From positions 1 through 20,772 of the forward strand of contig CAVAUD010000026.1 in the NCBI GenBank assembly GCA_963591565.1: DNA of 20,772 bases, written 5' to 3'. The notes beneath the pieces are model-generated. The model worked only from the letters and a program-made list of their open reading frames with translations. It had not been told where the DNA came from and made no database searches. Both the position numbers and the translations under genes were made by a program. The DNA comes from Paratractidigestivibacter sp963591565. Its GTDB lineage: Bacteria > Actinomycetota > Coriobacteriia > Coriobacteriales > Atopobiaceae. Positions 8,614 through 17,955 of this stretch are shown one piece after another (position 1 is the first letter of the stretch; each line of letters begins with the position of its first letter).

Positions 8614-11529
8614 CTACAAAGTGATGGCGACGGTGTGCTCGCCCGAGGCGGGGCGCTCGATGGTGCCGTCGCACGCGATGCCGTCGTACAGGCAGCAGGT
8701 CTTCTCGCCGCGGCGGAAGGCGCCGGAGGCGGAGTCGATGGTCACGTGGATGTGGGCGTCGTCCAGGCCCAGGGTGTAGGCCAGGTGGGTCTGGCCGGGG
8801 CGCAGGACGGGGTCGAAGCTGATCGTCTCGCGTCCCACGTTGGCGCCGCAGGTCTCATAGGTGGCCAGGGTCAGCCACGAGGCGGTGCCCGAGAGCAAGG
8901 GCGCGATGTTCTCGCCGGTCTCGGAGTTGTTGTACTGGGTGCAGAAGCGCGGGTTGCCCTTAAGGACGTAGGGGTTCTCGATGGCCTTGTACGGGAAGGT
9001 GCGGTCCATCATGAAGTAGGCGAGGTCGGCCAGGCGCGCGGCCAGGGCCGGATCGGCCACGGTCTTGGCGGCCTTGAGGGAGGCCACGGTGGCCATCATG
9101 GCCGCGTGCTTGAAGACGCCGGAGTTCTCGCGGTCGCCCGGGAAGTAGAGGGCGGTGCCGGTGGCGACGCCCAGGCGGTCGAAGTCGACCAGGGTGCACA
9201 GGCGAAGGCCGGCCTCGGTCTTGAGGCGGCTCTCGACGACACCGAGCATCGTGGCGACCTGCTCCTCGGTGGCGACGCCGGCCAGCAGCGCCCAGCTGTA
9301 GGAGTTCAAGAAGTAGGTGCCGGGGGCGTCGGCATCGCCGGCCAGGTTGTCGCCGGTCGAGCCCAGGTAGGTGTAGCCGCCCTCGCGGTCGTCATTGATC
9401 AGGCAGCGGGCAAAGTAGTCGGTCTTCCAGGCGTTTTGCTGCATGGAGGCCGCGACGCGCTCGGCCATCTCGTGGGCCCAGGCGCCGTCTGCGGCGGCCT
9501 CGGGCGTGGCGAGAAGCTCGCTCATCTCGGCGAACTCGTCGGCCGCGATCTTGAGCAGGCAGGCGTTCATGACCGACTCGGACTGCTCGTTCTCCCAGGC
9601 CACGCCCCATTCCTGGCCCTTCTCGGCCAGCTGCTTGCGGTAGAGCTCCTCCTTCTGCGGCCCCTTGTAGACGACCTTGTCGAGGCGCAGGGTGTCGTTC
9701 CAGTCGGCCTTGTCGAGAAGGGGCAGGCCGTGCTTGCCCACGCTGATGCAGCCGGAGTAGGTAAGGGCGGCCTTCATGGTCTCCCACAGGGTACGGGTCT
9801 TGCCGTCGGTGCCGGCGATGGGGAACTCGCTGGTCAGGAAGTCGGTGTCGCCGCTGATGGTGACGTAGCGATAGACCGCCTGGACAAGCCACAGCTGGTC
9901 GTCGGAGCAGTCGCCCGGCTCCTTGCCCTTGAAGGTGAAGTCGTGGTAGGCGTAGCCCATCTCCCAGACCTGGCGCACCCAGTTGGAGAGCAGGTCACGC
10001 ACGAGGTCGTTCTCGCCCATGGCGGAGAGATAATACATGGAGGCGTAGATGTCCTGGATCTCGCGGAAGCCCATCTCGCGGTAGGACTTCTGGGTCCAGG
10101 CGAAGGCGCGGGAGACATAGGTCTGGTAGAGGACCTGGAAGGGCAGGTTGTGCGAGATGTAGGCGTCGTACTTGTCGTCGCCGGACTCCATCTGCAGGTA
10201 GTTGGTGTAGCGGGCCCAGAAATCGCGCACGCCGGCAAGCGAGCGGGTAAGGGCCGCCGGGTCGCGGTAGGTGTCCACGAGCTTGGGCAGGGCGACCTCG
10301 AAGGGGACGTCGTCGCCCGCGGAGCCGGACATGCCCACGAGCTCGTCGATGGTCGCGGTCTCGCCGGGCTGGAGGTTAAACGTTTTCGCTACGGCAAAGA
10401 AAGGCGCCATCTTGCGGGAGAGGGCGTTGGGGAGATGACCCACGAGCTCCGGGCGCTCGAGGGTGCCCGCCCCCACGAAGTCGGCGAGGCTCGTGCAGTA
10501 CTCGTCCATGCCCTCGCCGTCCTTGAGGATAGAGACGAAGCGCTTCTTGTTGCGCTCCTCGGCGGGCTTGGCCCAAAGGGTGAGGGCCACGGGCTCCGCG
10601 CCGTCGTAGACGACCTCCGACTCCTGGACGAGGTTGGCGTAGATGATGTCGTTCGCGATGGTCAAGGCCTCGGCGATGCCGAAGGTGCCGGTGAAGACGA
10701 TGCGCAGGTCGCGCGGGGTGTCACCGAGGTTCTTAACGGTCACGCGCTGGGCCTCGACGGCACTGGGCATGCCCGGCTCCTGCGGCAGCATGAAGATGGT
10801 GCGCTCGATTGCCAGGCCATCGGCGGTGGTGTAGTCGATGCGGGTCCAGCCCTGCGAGTGGGTGCAGGAGGCGCTGGCCACGTTGGTGTCGACGTCTGCG
10901 GAGTAGAAGATCTGCTCGCCGCCCTCGGTGAGATAGAACTGGCGGTTCTCGGGCTCGCCGTTCTGGGCGGGGTCGATGACGCAGCGGGTCGCCAGGACCT
11001 GCTCGCCGCCCGTCGCGCGGAAGGAGCCGCGGCCCAGGCCGTCGACGGCGCCCTTGGGCGTGGTGCACAGGGGGTACGGGTAGCCCGCGCGGTTGCCCAG
11101 CAGCAGGTTGACGGCGTAGTGGGAGCTCACGGGATAGGCCTTGAGGTCAAGCGAGAAGTTGCCGTCGGCGCCCAGGATGCCCGCGCCGGCGATGATGCGC
11201 ACGACGACGTCCTTGACGGCCTGGGCGACGTTGCCGGGCACCTCTACCAGGCCCTCGTTGGTCTCGCAGGTCACGACCTCGCCGTTTAAGAAGAAGAGCG
11301 AGGACGCGGGCTGGGACAGGATGAAGGCGGCCACGTCGCGCTCGCCCAGAAGGTGCTGGCAGACGGGCGCCTCGTAGGGCAGGCCGACAAAGCCCACGGC
11401 GCGGGTGCGGCGGGCGTCGAGGTAGGCGGCGTCCAGGTTGGGGCCGGCGGCCTTCTCGCCAAAGAGGTCGCGGATAAAGTCGCAGGCGGGTTTGACCTGC
11501 TCGCGGGCTCTTTCGGTGGTGAAGTTCAT
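8614..11529 (-). CDS. GH94 cellodextrin phosphorylase
   Basis: This enzyme would cleave the terminal beta-1,4-glucosyl unit of cellodextrins with phosphate, giving glucose 1-phosphate and a shortened chain in the cytoplasm (EC 2.4.1.49 type). The 971-residue length matches clostridial cellodextrin phosphorylase (about 980) rather than cellobiose phosphorylase (about 800). Recognisable segments are VDGLGRGSFR, NRQFYL then QIFYSA, the MGFREIQDIYASMYY helix, the SDDQLWL motif whose Asp pair (543-544) carries the general acid, GKHGLPLLDKADWND, and C-terminal NPRFCTQYNNSETGENIAPL. From memory these align closely with the Clostridium thermocellum enzyme. GGAGG precedes the ATG. It follows lacI by 92 bases and has an operator-like site 20 bases upstream plus an identical one inside the gene. 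Related GH94 specificities cannot be fully excluded. Confidence 0.87.
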   Translation of the reverse strand: MNFTTERAREQVKPACDFIRDLFGEKAAGPNLDAAYLDARRTRAVGFVGLPYEAPVCQHLLGERDVAAFILSQPASSLFFLNGEVVTCETNEGLVEVPGNVAQAVKDVVVRIIAGAGILGADGNFSLDLKAYPVSSHYAVNLLLGNRAGYPYPLCTTPKGAVDGLGRGSFRATGGEQVLATRCVIDPAQNGEPENRQFYLTEGGEQIFYSADVDTNVASASCTHSQGWTRIDYTTADGLAIERTIFMLPQEPGMPSAVEAQRVTVKNLGDTPRDLRIVFTGTFGIAEALTIANDIIYANLVQESEVVYDGAEPVALTLWAKPAEERNKKRFVSILKDGEGMDEYCTSLADFVGAGTLERPELVGHLPNALSRKMAPFFAVAKTFNLQPGETATIDELVGMSGSAGDDVPFEVALPKLVDTYRDPAALTRSLAGVRDFWARYTNYLQMESGDDKYDAYISHNLPFQVLYQTYVSRAFAWTQKSYREMGFREIQDIYASMYYLSAMGENDLVRDLLSNWVRQVWEMGYAYHDFTFKGKEPGDCSDDQLWLVQAVYRYVTISGDTDFLTSEFPIAGTDGKTRTLWETMKAALTYSGCISVGKHGLPLLDKADWNDTLRLDKVVYKGPQKEELYRKQLAEKGQEWGVAWENEQSESVMNACLLKIAADEFAEMSELLATPEAAADGAWAHEMAERVAASMQQNAWKTDYFARCLINDDREGGYTYLGSTGDNLAGDADAPGTYFLNSYSWALLAGVATEEQVATMLGVVESRLKTEAGLRLCTLVDFDRLGVATGTALYFPGDRENSGVFKHAAMMATVASLKAAKTVADPALAARLADLAYFMMDRTFPYKAIENPYVLKGNPRFCTQYNNSETGENIAPLLSGTASWLTLATYETCGANVGRETISFDPVLRPGQTHLAYTLGLDDAHIHVTIDSASGAFRRGEKTCCLYDGIACDGTIERPASGEHTVAITL
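10373..10390. promoter_or_regulatory. Intragenic LacI-type operator inside the GH94 gene
   Basis: The 18-bp sequence AGGTTAAACGTTTTCGCT is identical to the one at 11549-11566 just upstream of the same gene, 1176 bp away. Its core AAACGTTT fits the LacI-family pattern AAnCGnTT. Within the gene it encodes AKTFNL using GCG AAA ACG TTT, although AAG and TTC are the usual codons in this GC-rich cluster, which suggests constraint beyond the protein. Confidence 0.55.
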
Positions 11530-11548
11530 GAGGTTCCTCCGTGAAGGT

Positions 11549-11566
11549 AGGTTAAACGTTTTCGCT
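11549..11566. promoter_or_regulatory. LacI-type operator upstream of the GH94 gene
   Basis: AGGTTAAACGTTTTCGCT lies 20 bases before the GH94 ATG, in the lacI-GH94 gap. Its minus-strand core, CGAAAACGTTTAAC, matches 13 of 14 positions with the site near the lacI transcription start (12676-12689). A location just upstream of the ribosome binding site suits repression. Confidence 0.65.
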
Positions 11567-11621
11567 GTGCAGGAAAGGGAAACGGCTTACAGCCAGGGGT
11601 TGGGAAAGGAAGGGAGAGGAG

Positions 11622-12620
11622 CTAGGAAGCGATGTTCGCCACGGTGGCGCCGGGCACAAGCGCGCCGGGCACCACGATCTTCTTGGGCGTGTACGTCTCG
11701 CCGCCGTCGATGGCCGAGAAGAGCTCCTGGACCGCCACGCGGCCGATGCCCTCGGCGTCCTGGCGGTAGGTGGTGAGCTCGGGGCGCATGTAGCGGGCGA
11801 GCAGGATGCCGTCGTAGCCGACGCAGCTGATGTCGTGCCCCACGGCCAGGCCACAGGAGACGAGCTCGTCCATGCCGCCCAGGTAAGAGATGTCGTCGGG
11901 GAACAAGATGCAGGTCGGGGGCGTGGGCAGCGCCATCAGGCCGCGCACGGCCTCGCCCGCGGCCTCGGGGTTGTGGAAGTGGGCCTCGCGCACGTAGGCG
12001 TCGGGCACCTCGATGCCGCGCTTTTGGCAGGCGGCGAGAAAACCGTTGAGGCGCTCGAGGGTGACCGAGCCCTTCTCGCCGTGGATGAAGGCGATGCGGC
12101 GGTGGCCCATGCCGGCCACGTGGTCGACGATCTCTTCCATGCCGCCGGCGTTGTCGCTCCACACCGAGGTGCGGCCCTTGAACTCGCGCTCGATCGAGAC
12201 CACGGGAAGGGGGCTCGACGAGAGGCGCTCGAGGTCGTCCTGCTCGATGTTGCCGTTGCACACCAGCACGCCGTCGCAGTTGCGGCGCAGGGCGTGGGCG
12301 GCGTAGCCGTACTCAGAGACGCCCTTGTCAGAAAGGAAGGTCATGTCATAGCCGGCGGCCTCGGCCGTCGCGCGGGCGGCGGTGAGCATACGCGAGAAGT
12401 ACTCGTGGTCCAGCTGGTTTTGGTAGACGACGCCGATGTTGCGGGAGCGCTGGGTCTTTAGGGTCTGGGCCGCGCCGTTGGGAAAGTAGTTGAGGCGCTT
12501 GGCGCACTCGCGCACGAGCTTGGCGTTCTTCTCGCTGATGCCCGGCATGTGGTTCAAGGCCTTCGAGACGGCCGCGACAGAAAGGCCCGTCTCCTCTGCG
12601 ATCATCTTGAGCGTAACCAT
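11622..12620 (-). CDS. LacI-family transcriptional regulator
   Basis: This is a DNA-binding sugar-responsive regulator of 332 residues, a normal length. The N-terminal helix-turn-helix spans about residues 3-23 (TLKMIAEETGLSVAAVSKALN). The hinge helix at 48-56 (NGAAQTLKT) has Leu54 in the position that normally wedges into the central CpG step of the operator, which agrees with the CG-centred motif found around this gene. The rest is a periplasmic-binding-protein-like ligand domain (from NIGVVYQ at 61). It sits between the xylose genes and the GH94/transporter genes, all on the same strand, with a strong AAAGGAGGG site. Two copies of the operator flank its probable promoter, implying autoregulation. 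The most likely regulon is the downstream oligosaccharide genes; the effector is unknown. Confidence 0.93.
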   Translation of the reverse strand: MVTLKMIAEETGLSVAAVSKALNHMPGISEKNAKLVRECAKRLNYFPNGAAQTLKTQRSRNIGVVYQNQLDHEYFSRMLTAARATAEAAGYDMTFLSDKGVSEYGYAAHALRRNCDGVLVCNGNIEQDDLERLSSSPLPVVSIEREFKGRTSVWSDNAGGMEEIVDHVAGMGHRRIAFIHGEKGSVTLERLNGFLAACQKRGIEVPDAYVREAHFHNPEAAGEAVRGLMALPTPPTCILFPDDISYLGGMDELVSCGLAVGHDISCVGYDGILLARYMRPELTTYRQDAEGIGRVAVQELFSAIDGGETYTPKKIVVPGALVPGATVANIAS

Positions 12621-12675
12621 GCGGGCCCTCCTTTCTTTGTCGCGGGCGCCTGACGCCGGGCGCCGGGACAGACTT

Positions 12676-12689
12676 GTTAATCGTTTTCG
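12676..12689. promoter_or_regulatory. LacI-type operator between lacI promoter -10 and start codon
   Basis: GTTAATCGTTTTCG (minus CGAAAACGATTAAC) begins 7 bases downstream of the proposed lacI -10 element and should cover the transcription start. It differs from the GH94 sites by one base. Confidence 0.6.
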
Positions 12690-12696
12690 TAGCTTA

Positions 12697-12702
12697 AGTA
12701 TA
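12697..12702 (-). promoter_or_regulatory. Probable -10 element of the lacI promoter
   Basis: Minus-strand TATACT lies 77 bases upstream of the lacI ATG in the only AT-rich part of this gap. No good -35 hexamer is seen at 17 bases, where the sequence is GAAAAC and overlaps the upstream operator-like site. The position between two operator copies supports the call. Confidence 0.5.
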
Positions 12703-12712
12703 GACGGTTGAG

Positions 12713-12726
12713 AGATAACGTTTTCG
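12713..12726. promoter_or_regulatory. LacI-type operator overlapping the lacI -35 region
   Basis: AGATAACGTTTTCG (minus CGAAAACGTTATCT) shares the CGAAAACGTT half with the other sites; the other half is less conserved. Its centre is 37 bp from the downstream operator centre, about three and a half helical turns. A weaker relative (GGTGAACGTTTACG) lies at 12787-12800. Confidence 0.5.
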
Positions 12727-12812
12727 TTCTTTTCCGCGCGGCGGCGAACGGTCGAATTCGGCGGGTGAACGTAAGGCGTGCGTAAGGGTGAACGTTTACG
12801 AGCGGCTACGGG

Positions 12813-12851
12813 CGGGCGCCCGGTGGGAAGAGGGGGATTTCCGGGCGCCCG
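12813..12851 (-). terminator. Stem-loop downstream of the isomerase gene
   Basis: Eleven-base arms at 12813-12823 and 12841-12851 pair perfectly around a 17-nt loop, starting 11 bases past the isomerase stop. Each arm also contains the self-complementary 10-mer CGGGCGCCCG. There is no T-run after it in the leftward direction, so termination may be partial or Rho-assisted. Confidence 0.5.
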
Positions 12852-12861
12852 GCGCGCAGCG

Positions 12862-14358
<1,497 letters not shown>

Positions 14359-14378
14359 TCTTGGTTCCTCTCCTTTGT

Positions 14379-14496
14379 GGCGAGAAGGGCGCTCGGGCCG
14401 CGGGCTGGCCGCCGGGGCCGGGCGGGCCGCGGGCTGACCGCCGGGACCGGGCCGGGCGTGGGGCGGGCGGGCCGGGGGCCGCGCGTCCTTCTCGCC
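14379..14496. repeat. GC-rich 29-bp tandem duplication closed by 10-bp inverted repeats
   Basis: In the 144-base gap between the DUF4867 and isomerase genes, a 29-bp unit occurs twice in tandem (14395-14423 and 14424-14452) with two mismatches. The block is bounded by the perfect inverted repeat GGCGAGAAGG (14379-14388) and CCTTCTCGCC (14487-14496). The transcript would fold strongly. It could stabilise, attenuate or separate the isomerase mRNA from the upstream genes. No coding potential is apparent. Confidence 0.6.
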
Positions 14497-14502
14497 TGCT
14501 GA

Positions 14503-15135
14503 CTAAAGCGTGATGTTCTCGCCGGCAAGGCGCACCGGGGCGCCGGCCGCGGCCTCGGCCGACTCCGGGTGAGCGAGCAGCCACTTGTTGGCGGCCCACA
14601 GAAGATCGACGTCGCCGCCGCGCGCTGCAAGGGCCGGCGCATCGAGATTGGTGCCGGCCGGAAGGGCGACCAGGACCTTAAAGCCGGCGTCGCTCACCTG
14701 GCAGGGGGCGTAGTGCAGGGTCGTGGCGTACACCTCTACCAGGGTGTTCGCGGGCACACGGAAGGCCTTGACGCAGGCGGTGTCGAGCTTGCCGGCGCGG
14801 ATATCGGACTGCTTGGCCAAAAGCAGGATGAAGTCGCCCGTGCCCAGGTTGAACTCGCTCGAGCGGTGGTACTCAAGGCAGTTGAGCTTGAGGTTGTGGC
14901 CGTTGCACCAGCCAAACTGCGCCGGCAGGCCGCCAAAGAGGGCGGGCGCGAGCTCGCGCGCGGCGGCAAGGCCCTGCAGCACCGGGTCCTCGGCCACGTA
15001 GTCGGTCGCCTCGGGCAGGGGCGTCAGGCGGTCGAGCGCCTGCGAGATCTGGCCGAGAAGCTCCGGGTCGGCGTCTTCCCAGACGGCGCCGTACTCGGCG
15101 AAGGCCGGGTCTTGTACGGATAAAACTTCCAACAT
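14503..15135 (-). CDS. DUF4867 family protein of the xylose cassette
   Basis: This 210-residue protein is recognised from the conserved block GWCNGHNLKLNCLEYHRSSE (76-95), then FILLLAKQSDI, KAFRVPANTLVEVYATTLHY (123-142) and LLWAANKWLLAH near the C-terminus, which together mark DUF4867. H80, H90 and E94, followed by E134 and H141, are spaced like a cupin-type metal or sugar site, but that is inference. No signal peptide or membrane segment is seen. The function is unknown. Homologues occupy the same slot between xylulokinase and FucI-like xylose isomerase in clostridia (CAC2611). The ATG is three bases after the xylB stop, with GGGAG inside the end of xylB, so the two are translationally linked. 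A role as a sugar epimerase/mutarotase or chaperone for the isomerase is possible but unproven. Confidence 0.85.
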   Translation of the reverse strand: MLEVLSVQDPAFAEYGAVWEDADPELLGQISQALDRLTPLPEATDYVAEDPVLQGLAAARELAPALFGGLPAQFGWCNGHNLKLNCLEYHRSSEFNLGTGDFILLLAKQSDIRAGKLDTACVKAFRVPANTLVEVYATTLHYAPCQVSDAGFKVLVALPAGTNLDAPALAARGGDVDLLWAANKWLLAHPESAEAAAGAPVRLAGENITL

Positions 15136-15138
15136 TCT

Positions 15139-16617
15139 TTATGCTCCCATCTTCGCGAAGGAGGACTTGAGGGCGGGATAGAGCTCATGCCAGGCCTGGT
15201 AGCGGGCGTCGTAGGCGGCGATGGCGGCCGGGTCGGGCTCGACGGTGTCGCGGATCGCCACGATCTTCTCGCAAGCCTGGGCCACGCTTTCGAAGGCGCC
15301 GGCGGCCACACCGGCGAGCATGGCGCCGCCGTAGCCGGGCCCCTGCTCGGTGGCGGGGAGCCTAAGCTCGATGTCCAGGATGTTCGCGAGCATCTGCAGC
15401 CACAGGCGGCTCTTGGCGCCGCCGCCGCAAACGGTCGAGCTGCGCACGTCGATGCCCAGGGCGCGGGCGATCTCGACGGAGTCGCGCACGGCGAAGGCGA
15501 CGCCCTCCAGCACGGCGCGGGTGAGGTCCGCGCAGGTCGTGGACATGCTCATGCCCACGAAGGAGCCTCGGGCGGCCGTGTCGTTGTGCGGGGTCCTCTC
15601 GCCCATGAGGTAGGGCAGGAAATACGGGAGGTCCAGCGGCGCCACGGAGGCGTCGATGCCCTCCTGAGCTGCGGCAAAGTCGTCGGATCCCAGGATGCTG
15701 CCCACCCACCAGGCGTTGCAGCTGGCGGCCGAGAGGATGCAGCCCATGAGGTGCCAGCTGCCGTCGGCGTGGCAGAAGGAGTGGATGCGGTCGCCCACGC
15801 CCACGGCGTAGCTCAAGGTGGGGATGAAGACGGTGCCCGAGGTGCCCAGGCTCACGTTCATCGAGCCGGCGCCCACGCACCCGGTGCCGATGGCCGCCGC
15901 CGCGTTGTCGCCAGCGCCGGCGCAGACCACGACGCCTTGCGGAAGGCCCAGCTCGGCCGCCACCTCGGGCAGCACGCAGCCGATCTTCTCGTATGACTCG
16001 TGGACCTGAGGCACCTCGGCGCGGGACAGGCCGCAGAGCTTGAGCATGGGCTCGGACCAGTCGCGGGCGCCCACGTCAAAGAGCAAGGTCCCCGAGGCGT
16101 CCGAGACGTCGGTCGCGTAGGCGCCGCACAGCAGGTGGTTGACGTAGTCCTTGGGCAGCATGACATGGGCGATGTCGGCGTAGTTCTCGGGCTCGTTCTC
16201 GCGCATCCACAAGATCTTGGGCGCGGTGAAGCCGGCATAGGCTATGTTGCCGGTCCACTCGAGCAAACGATCCTGGCCAACCTCCTCGTTGAGGTAGCGG
16301 ACCTCGTCGGCGGTGCGGCCGTCGTTCCACAGGATGGCGGGGCGGATGACCTCGTCGTCTGCGTCCAAGGCCACCAGGCCGTGCATCTGCCCGGCGACGC
16401 CGATGCCGCGCACCTGCGAGGCGTCTTGGTCGGCGAGAAGGGCCGGGACGCCGCGGCGAACGGCCTGCCACCAGTCGGCCGGGTCCTGCTGGCTCCAGCC
16501 GGGTTTGGGGTACTCGACGTCGTAGGTCTCGCTCACGACGTTCAGGATCTGGCCCTTCTCGTCCATAAGCAGGAACTTGCAGGCAGAAGTTCCCAGGTCG
16601 ATGCCGATGAACAACAT
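15139..16617 (-). CDS. xylB: Xylulokinase
   Basis: This FGGY-family kinase phosphorylates D-xylulose to xylulose 5-phosphate (EC 2.7.1.17), feeding the pentose phosphate or phosphoketolase pathway. The 492-residue length is typical. N-terminal FIGIDLGTSACK is the phosphate-1 ATPase motif. GQMHG (76-80) is the xylulokinase substrate signature, with WNDGRT at 97-102. The catalytic base is D237 in GAGDNAAAAIG, and the adenosine motif CGGGAKSRLW lies near 395. It is the first gene of the leftward cluster, with AAAGGAG before the ATG. It faces the ROK regulator gene across a 149-base AT-rich intergenic region, the usual arrangement for a xylose repressor and its target. Confidence 0.94.
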   Translation of the reverse strand: MLFIGIDLGTSACKFLLMDEKGQILNVVSETYDVEYPKPGWSQQDPADWWQAVRRGVPALLADQDASQVRGIGVAGQMHGLVALDADDEVIRPAILWNDGRTADEVRYLNEEVGQDRLLEWTGNIAYAGFTAPKILWMRENEPENYADIAHVMLPKDYVNHLLCGAYATDVSDASGTLLFDVGARDWSEPMLKLCGLSRAEVPQVHESYEKIGCVLPEVAAELGLPQGVVVCAGAGDNAAAAIGTGCVGAGSMNVSLGTSGTVFIPTLSYAVGVGDRIHSFCHADGSWHLMGCILSAASCNAWWVGSILGSDDFAAAQEGIDASVAPLDLPYFLPYLMGERTPHNDTAARGSFVGMSMSTTCADLTRAVLEGVAFAVRDSVEIARALGIDVRSSTVCGGGAKSRLWLQMLANILDIELRLPATEQGPGYGGAMLAGVAAGAFESVAQACEKIVAIRDTVEPDPAAIAAYDARYQAWHELYPALKSSFAKMGA

Positions 16618-16638
16618 TGGATTCTCCTTTGGGCTGAC

Positions 16639-16688
16639 TTTTGTAAGCCGGTTTTATAAATCCATTTTACGTAAGTCTTTGCTAAAAT
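16639..16688. promoter_or_regulatory. Divergent promoter/operator region between xylB and the ROK regulator
   Basis: This is an AT-rich island in GC-rich DNA. Three related segments recur every 13 bases: TTTTGTAAG (16639-16647), TTTTATAAA (16652-16660) and TTTTACGTAAG (16665-16675). The last two contain the palindromes TTTATAAA and TTACGTAA. On the plus strand TGCTAAAAT (16680-16688) is an extended -10 for the ROK gene. Minus-strand TATAAA (16658-16653) or TAAAAT could serve xylB. Likely bound by the ROK protein; no footprint evidence exists. Confidence 0.55.
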
Positions 16689-16766
16689 GCTTTAAGAAAA
16701 GTAGTGCGCCGCGAACGGTATGGTTTTCTCCGCGAACGGCCCCATCGTCAGGACAGCGAGGAGCGC

Positions 16767-17912
16767 ATGACCAGCCAGGACAACGCGAGGAGCAAGACCA
16801 CACCTGCCGGCTCGGCCGTCTTCCGCTACCTCTACCGCGCGGGCGCAGACGTCACCAAACAAGAGGCCGCCGACGAGTGCGGATTGAGTCTTCCTACCGT
16901 CTACCAGGCTTTTTCTTTGCTTGAGGAGCAAGGCCTGATCGAGAGCGGCGACAACCGCACCTCCACGGGCGGGCGGCGCGCGCAGACCTTTAGGGTGAGC
17001 CGCCGCACGGCCGCGATCGGCGTGTCGCTTACCGGCCACAGCGTGCGCGGCGTGGCCTGCGACCTGTACGGCAACCGCGTGGGCGAGCTTTCCCTGAAGG
17101 AGCCCCTGCCGGCCGAGCGCAGCGCCGCGACCCTGGCCGCGAGCATCCGCGACATGGCTACGGCGCTGGAGGCTCGTCTTTCCAAGGACGGCGTGGAGGT
17201 CGTGGGCGTGGGCATCGCCGTGCCATCGGCCATCGATCCGCAGACGGGGCGCCTGCTCAACACCACCGTCTTGCAGCTTGGGGAGGCCGAGGTCCACGCC
17301 GATGACCTGACGGCCGGCCTAAACCACCCCGCCGCGGTCTTCAACGACGCGAACTGCGGAGCATTTAGCCAGGTGTTCCCCGACGCCGGCGAGCAGAGCC
17401 TGGCATACCTGTCGCTCGAGCGCGGCGTGGGCGGCGGCCTGGTCATCAACGGCAAGCCCTTTGGGGGGCCGCGCGGGACCTGCGGCGAGTTCGGCCACAT
17501 CTGCATCGAGCCGGGTCCGGCGGGAAAGAAGTGCTCGTGCGGGAAAACGGGCTGCTTGGAGGCCTATTGCTCGAGTGACGTGCTGTCTGACGAGCAGGGT
17601 TGCACGCTCGACGAGTTCTTCTCGGCCGCCAAGGCGGGCGACGCGAAGGCGTTGGCGGCCTTGGACGACTACATCGCCCACCTGGCGCAAGGCATTTGCG
17701 CGATCCACACGGCGCTGGGCGTCGACGTGGCGCTGGGCGGCGAGATGGCCTCGTACTTGGAGCCCTGGTTCGACCGCATAGCCGAGGCCGAGCGCGCCGT
17801 CGACCCCTTCCCCACCGCCGAGCCCTGCATCCTTCGCGCGAAGCACCCCCACCACGGCGTCCCCGTGGGCGCCGCGCAGCTCATGGCGGCCCGCTTCATC
17901 GAGTCGGTTTAG
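16767..17912 (+). CDS. ROK-family transcriptional regulator (XylR/NagC type)
   Basis: This is a sugar-responsive repressor of 381 residues from the chosen start. ATG 16767 is preceded by GCGAGGAG at six bases; the frame is open upstream to ATG 16704, but that start lacks a ribosome binding site and adds an Arg/Glu-rich tail. Residues about 27-56 form a winged helix-turn-helix (TKQEAADECGLSLPTVYQAF). The ROK fold follows, with FNDANCGAF around the usual catalytic Asp. A zinc site at about 245-265 is formed by GEFGHICIEP and CSCGKTGCLE. The N-terminal ATP loop, normally DxGGT, reads GVSLTGH and is degenerate, so it is a regulator rather than a sugar kinase. Being divergent from xylB, it probably represses the xylose genes, with xylose as likely inducer. 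Confidence 0.9.
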   Translation: MTSQDNARSKTTPAGSAVFRYLYRAGADVTKQEAADECGLSLPTVYQAFSLLEEQGLIESGDNRTSTGGRRAQTFRVSRRTAAIGVSLTGHSVRGVACDLYGNRVGELSLKEPLPAERSAATLAASIRDMATALEARLSKDGVEVVGVGIAVPSAIDPQTGRLLNTTVLQLGEAEVHADDLTAGLNHPAAVFNDANCGAFSQVFPDAGEQSLAYLSLERGVGGGLVINGKPFGGPRGTCGEFGHICIEPGPAGKKCSCGKTGCLEAYCSSDVLSDEQGCTLDEFFSAAKAGDAKALAALDDYIAHLAQGICAIHTALGVDVALGGEMASYLEPWFDRIAEAERAVDPFPTAEPCILRAKHPHHGVPVGAAQLMAARFIESV

Positions 17913-17955
17913 GCTCGCGGCGGCCCCGCAGGCCCCACTTGCGTCTCCCTAAACC

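Noticed and set aside
8518..11289. 923-codon plus-strand frame opposite the GH94 gene
   Set aside because: Mirror of GH94 codons in GC-rich DNA; repetitive composition and no recognisable domain, whereas the minus strand encodes a complete phosphorylase.
16704..16766. Longer ROK protein starting at ATG 16704
   Set aside because: No ribosome binding site, the start lies close to the proposed promoter -10 element, and the added residues are Arg/Glu-rich and unlike ROK N-termini; ATG 16767 has GAGGAG at good spacing.
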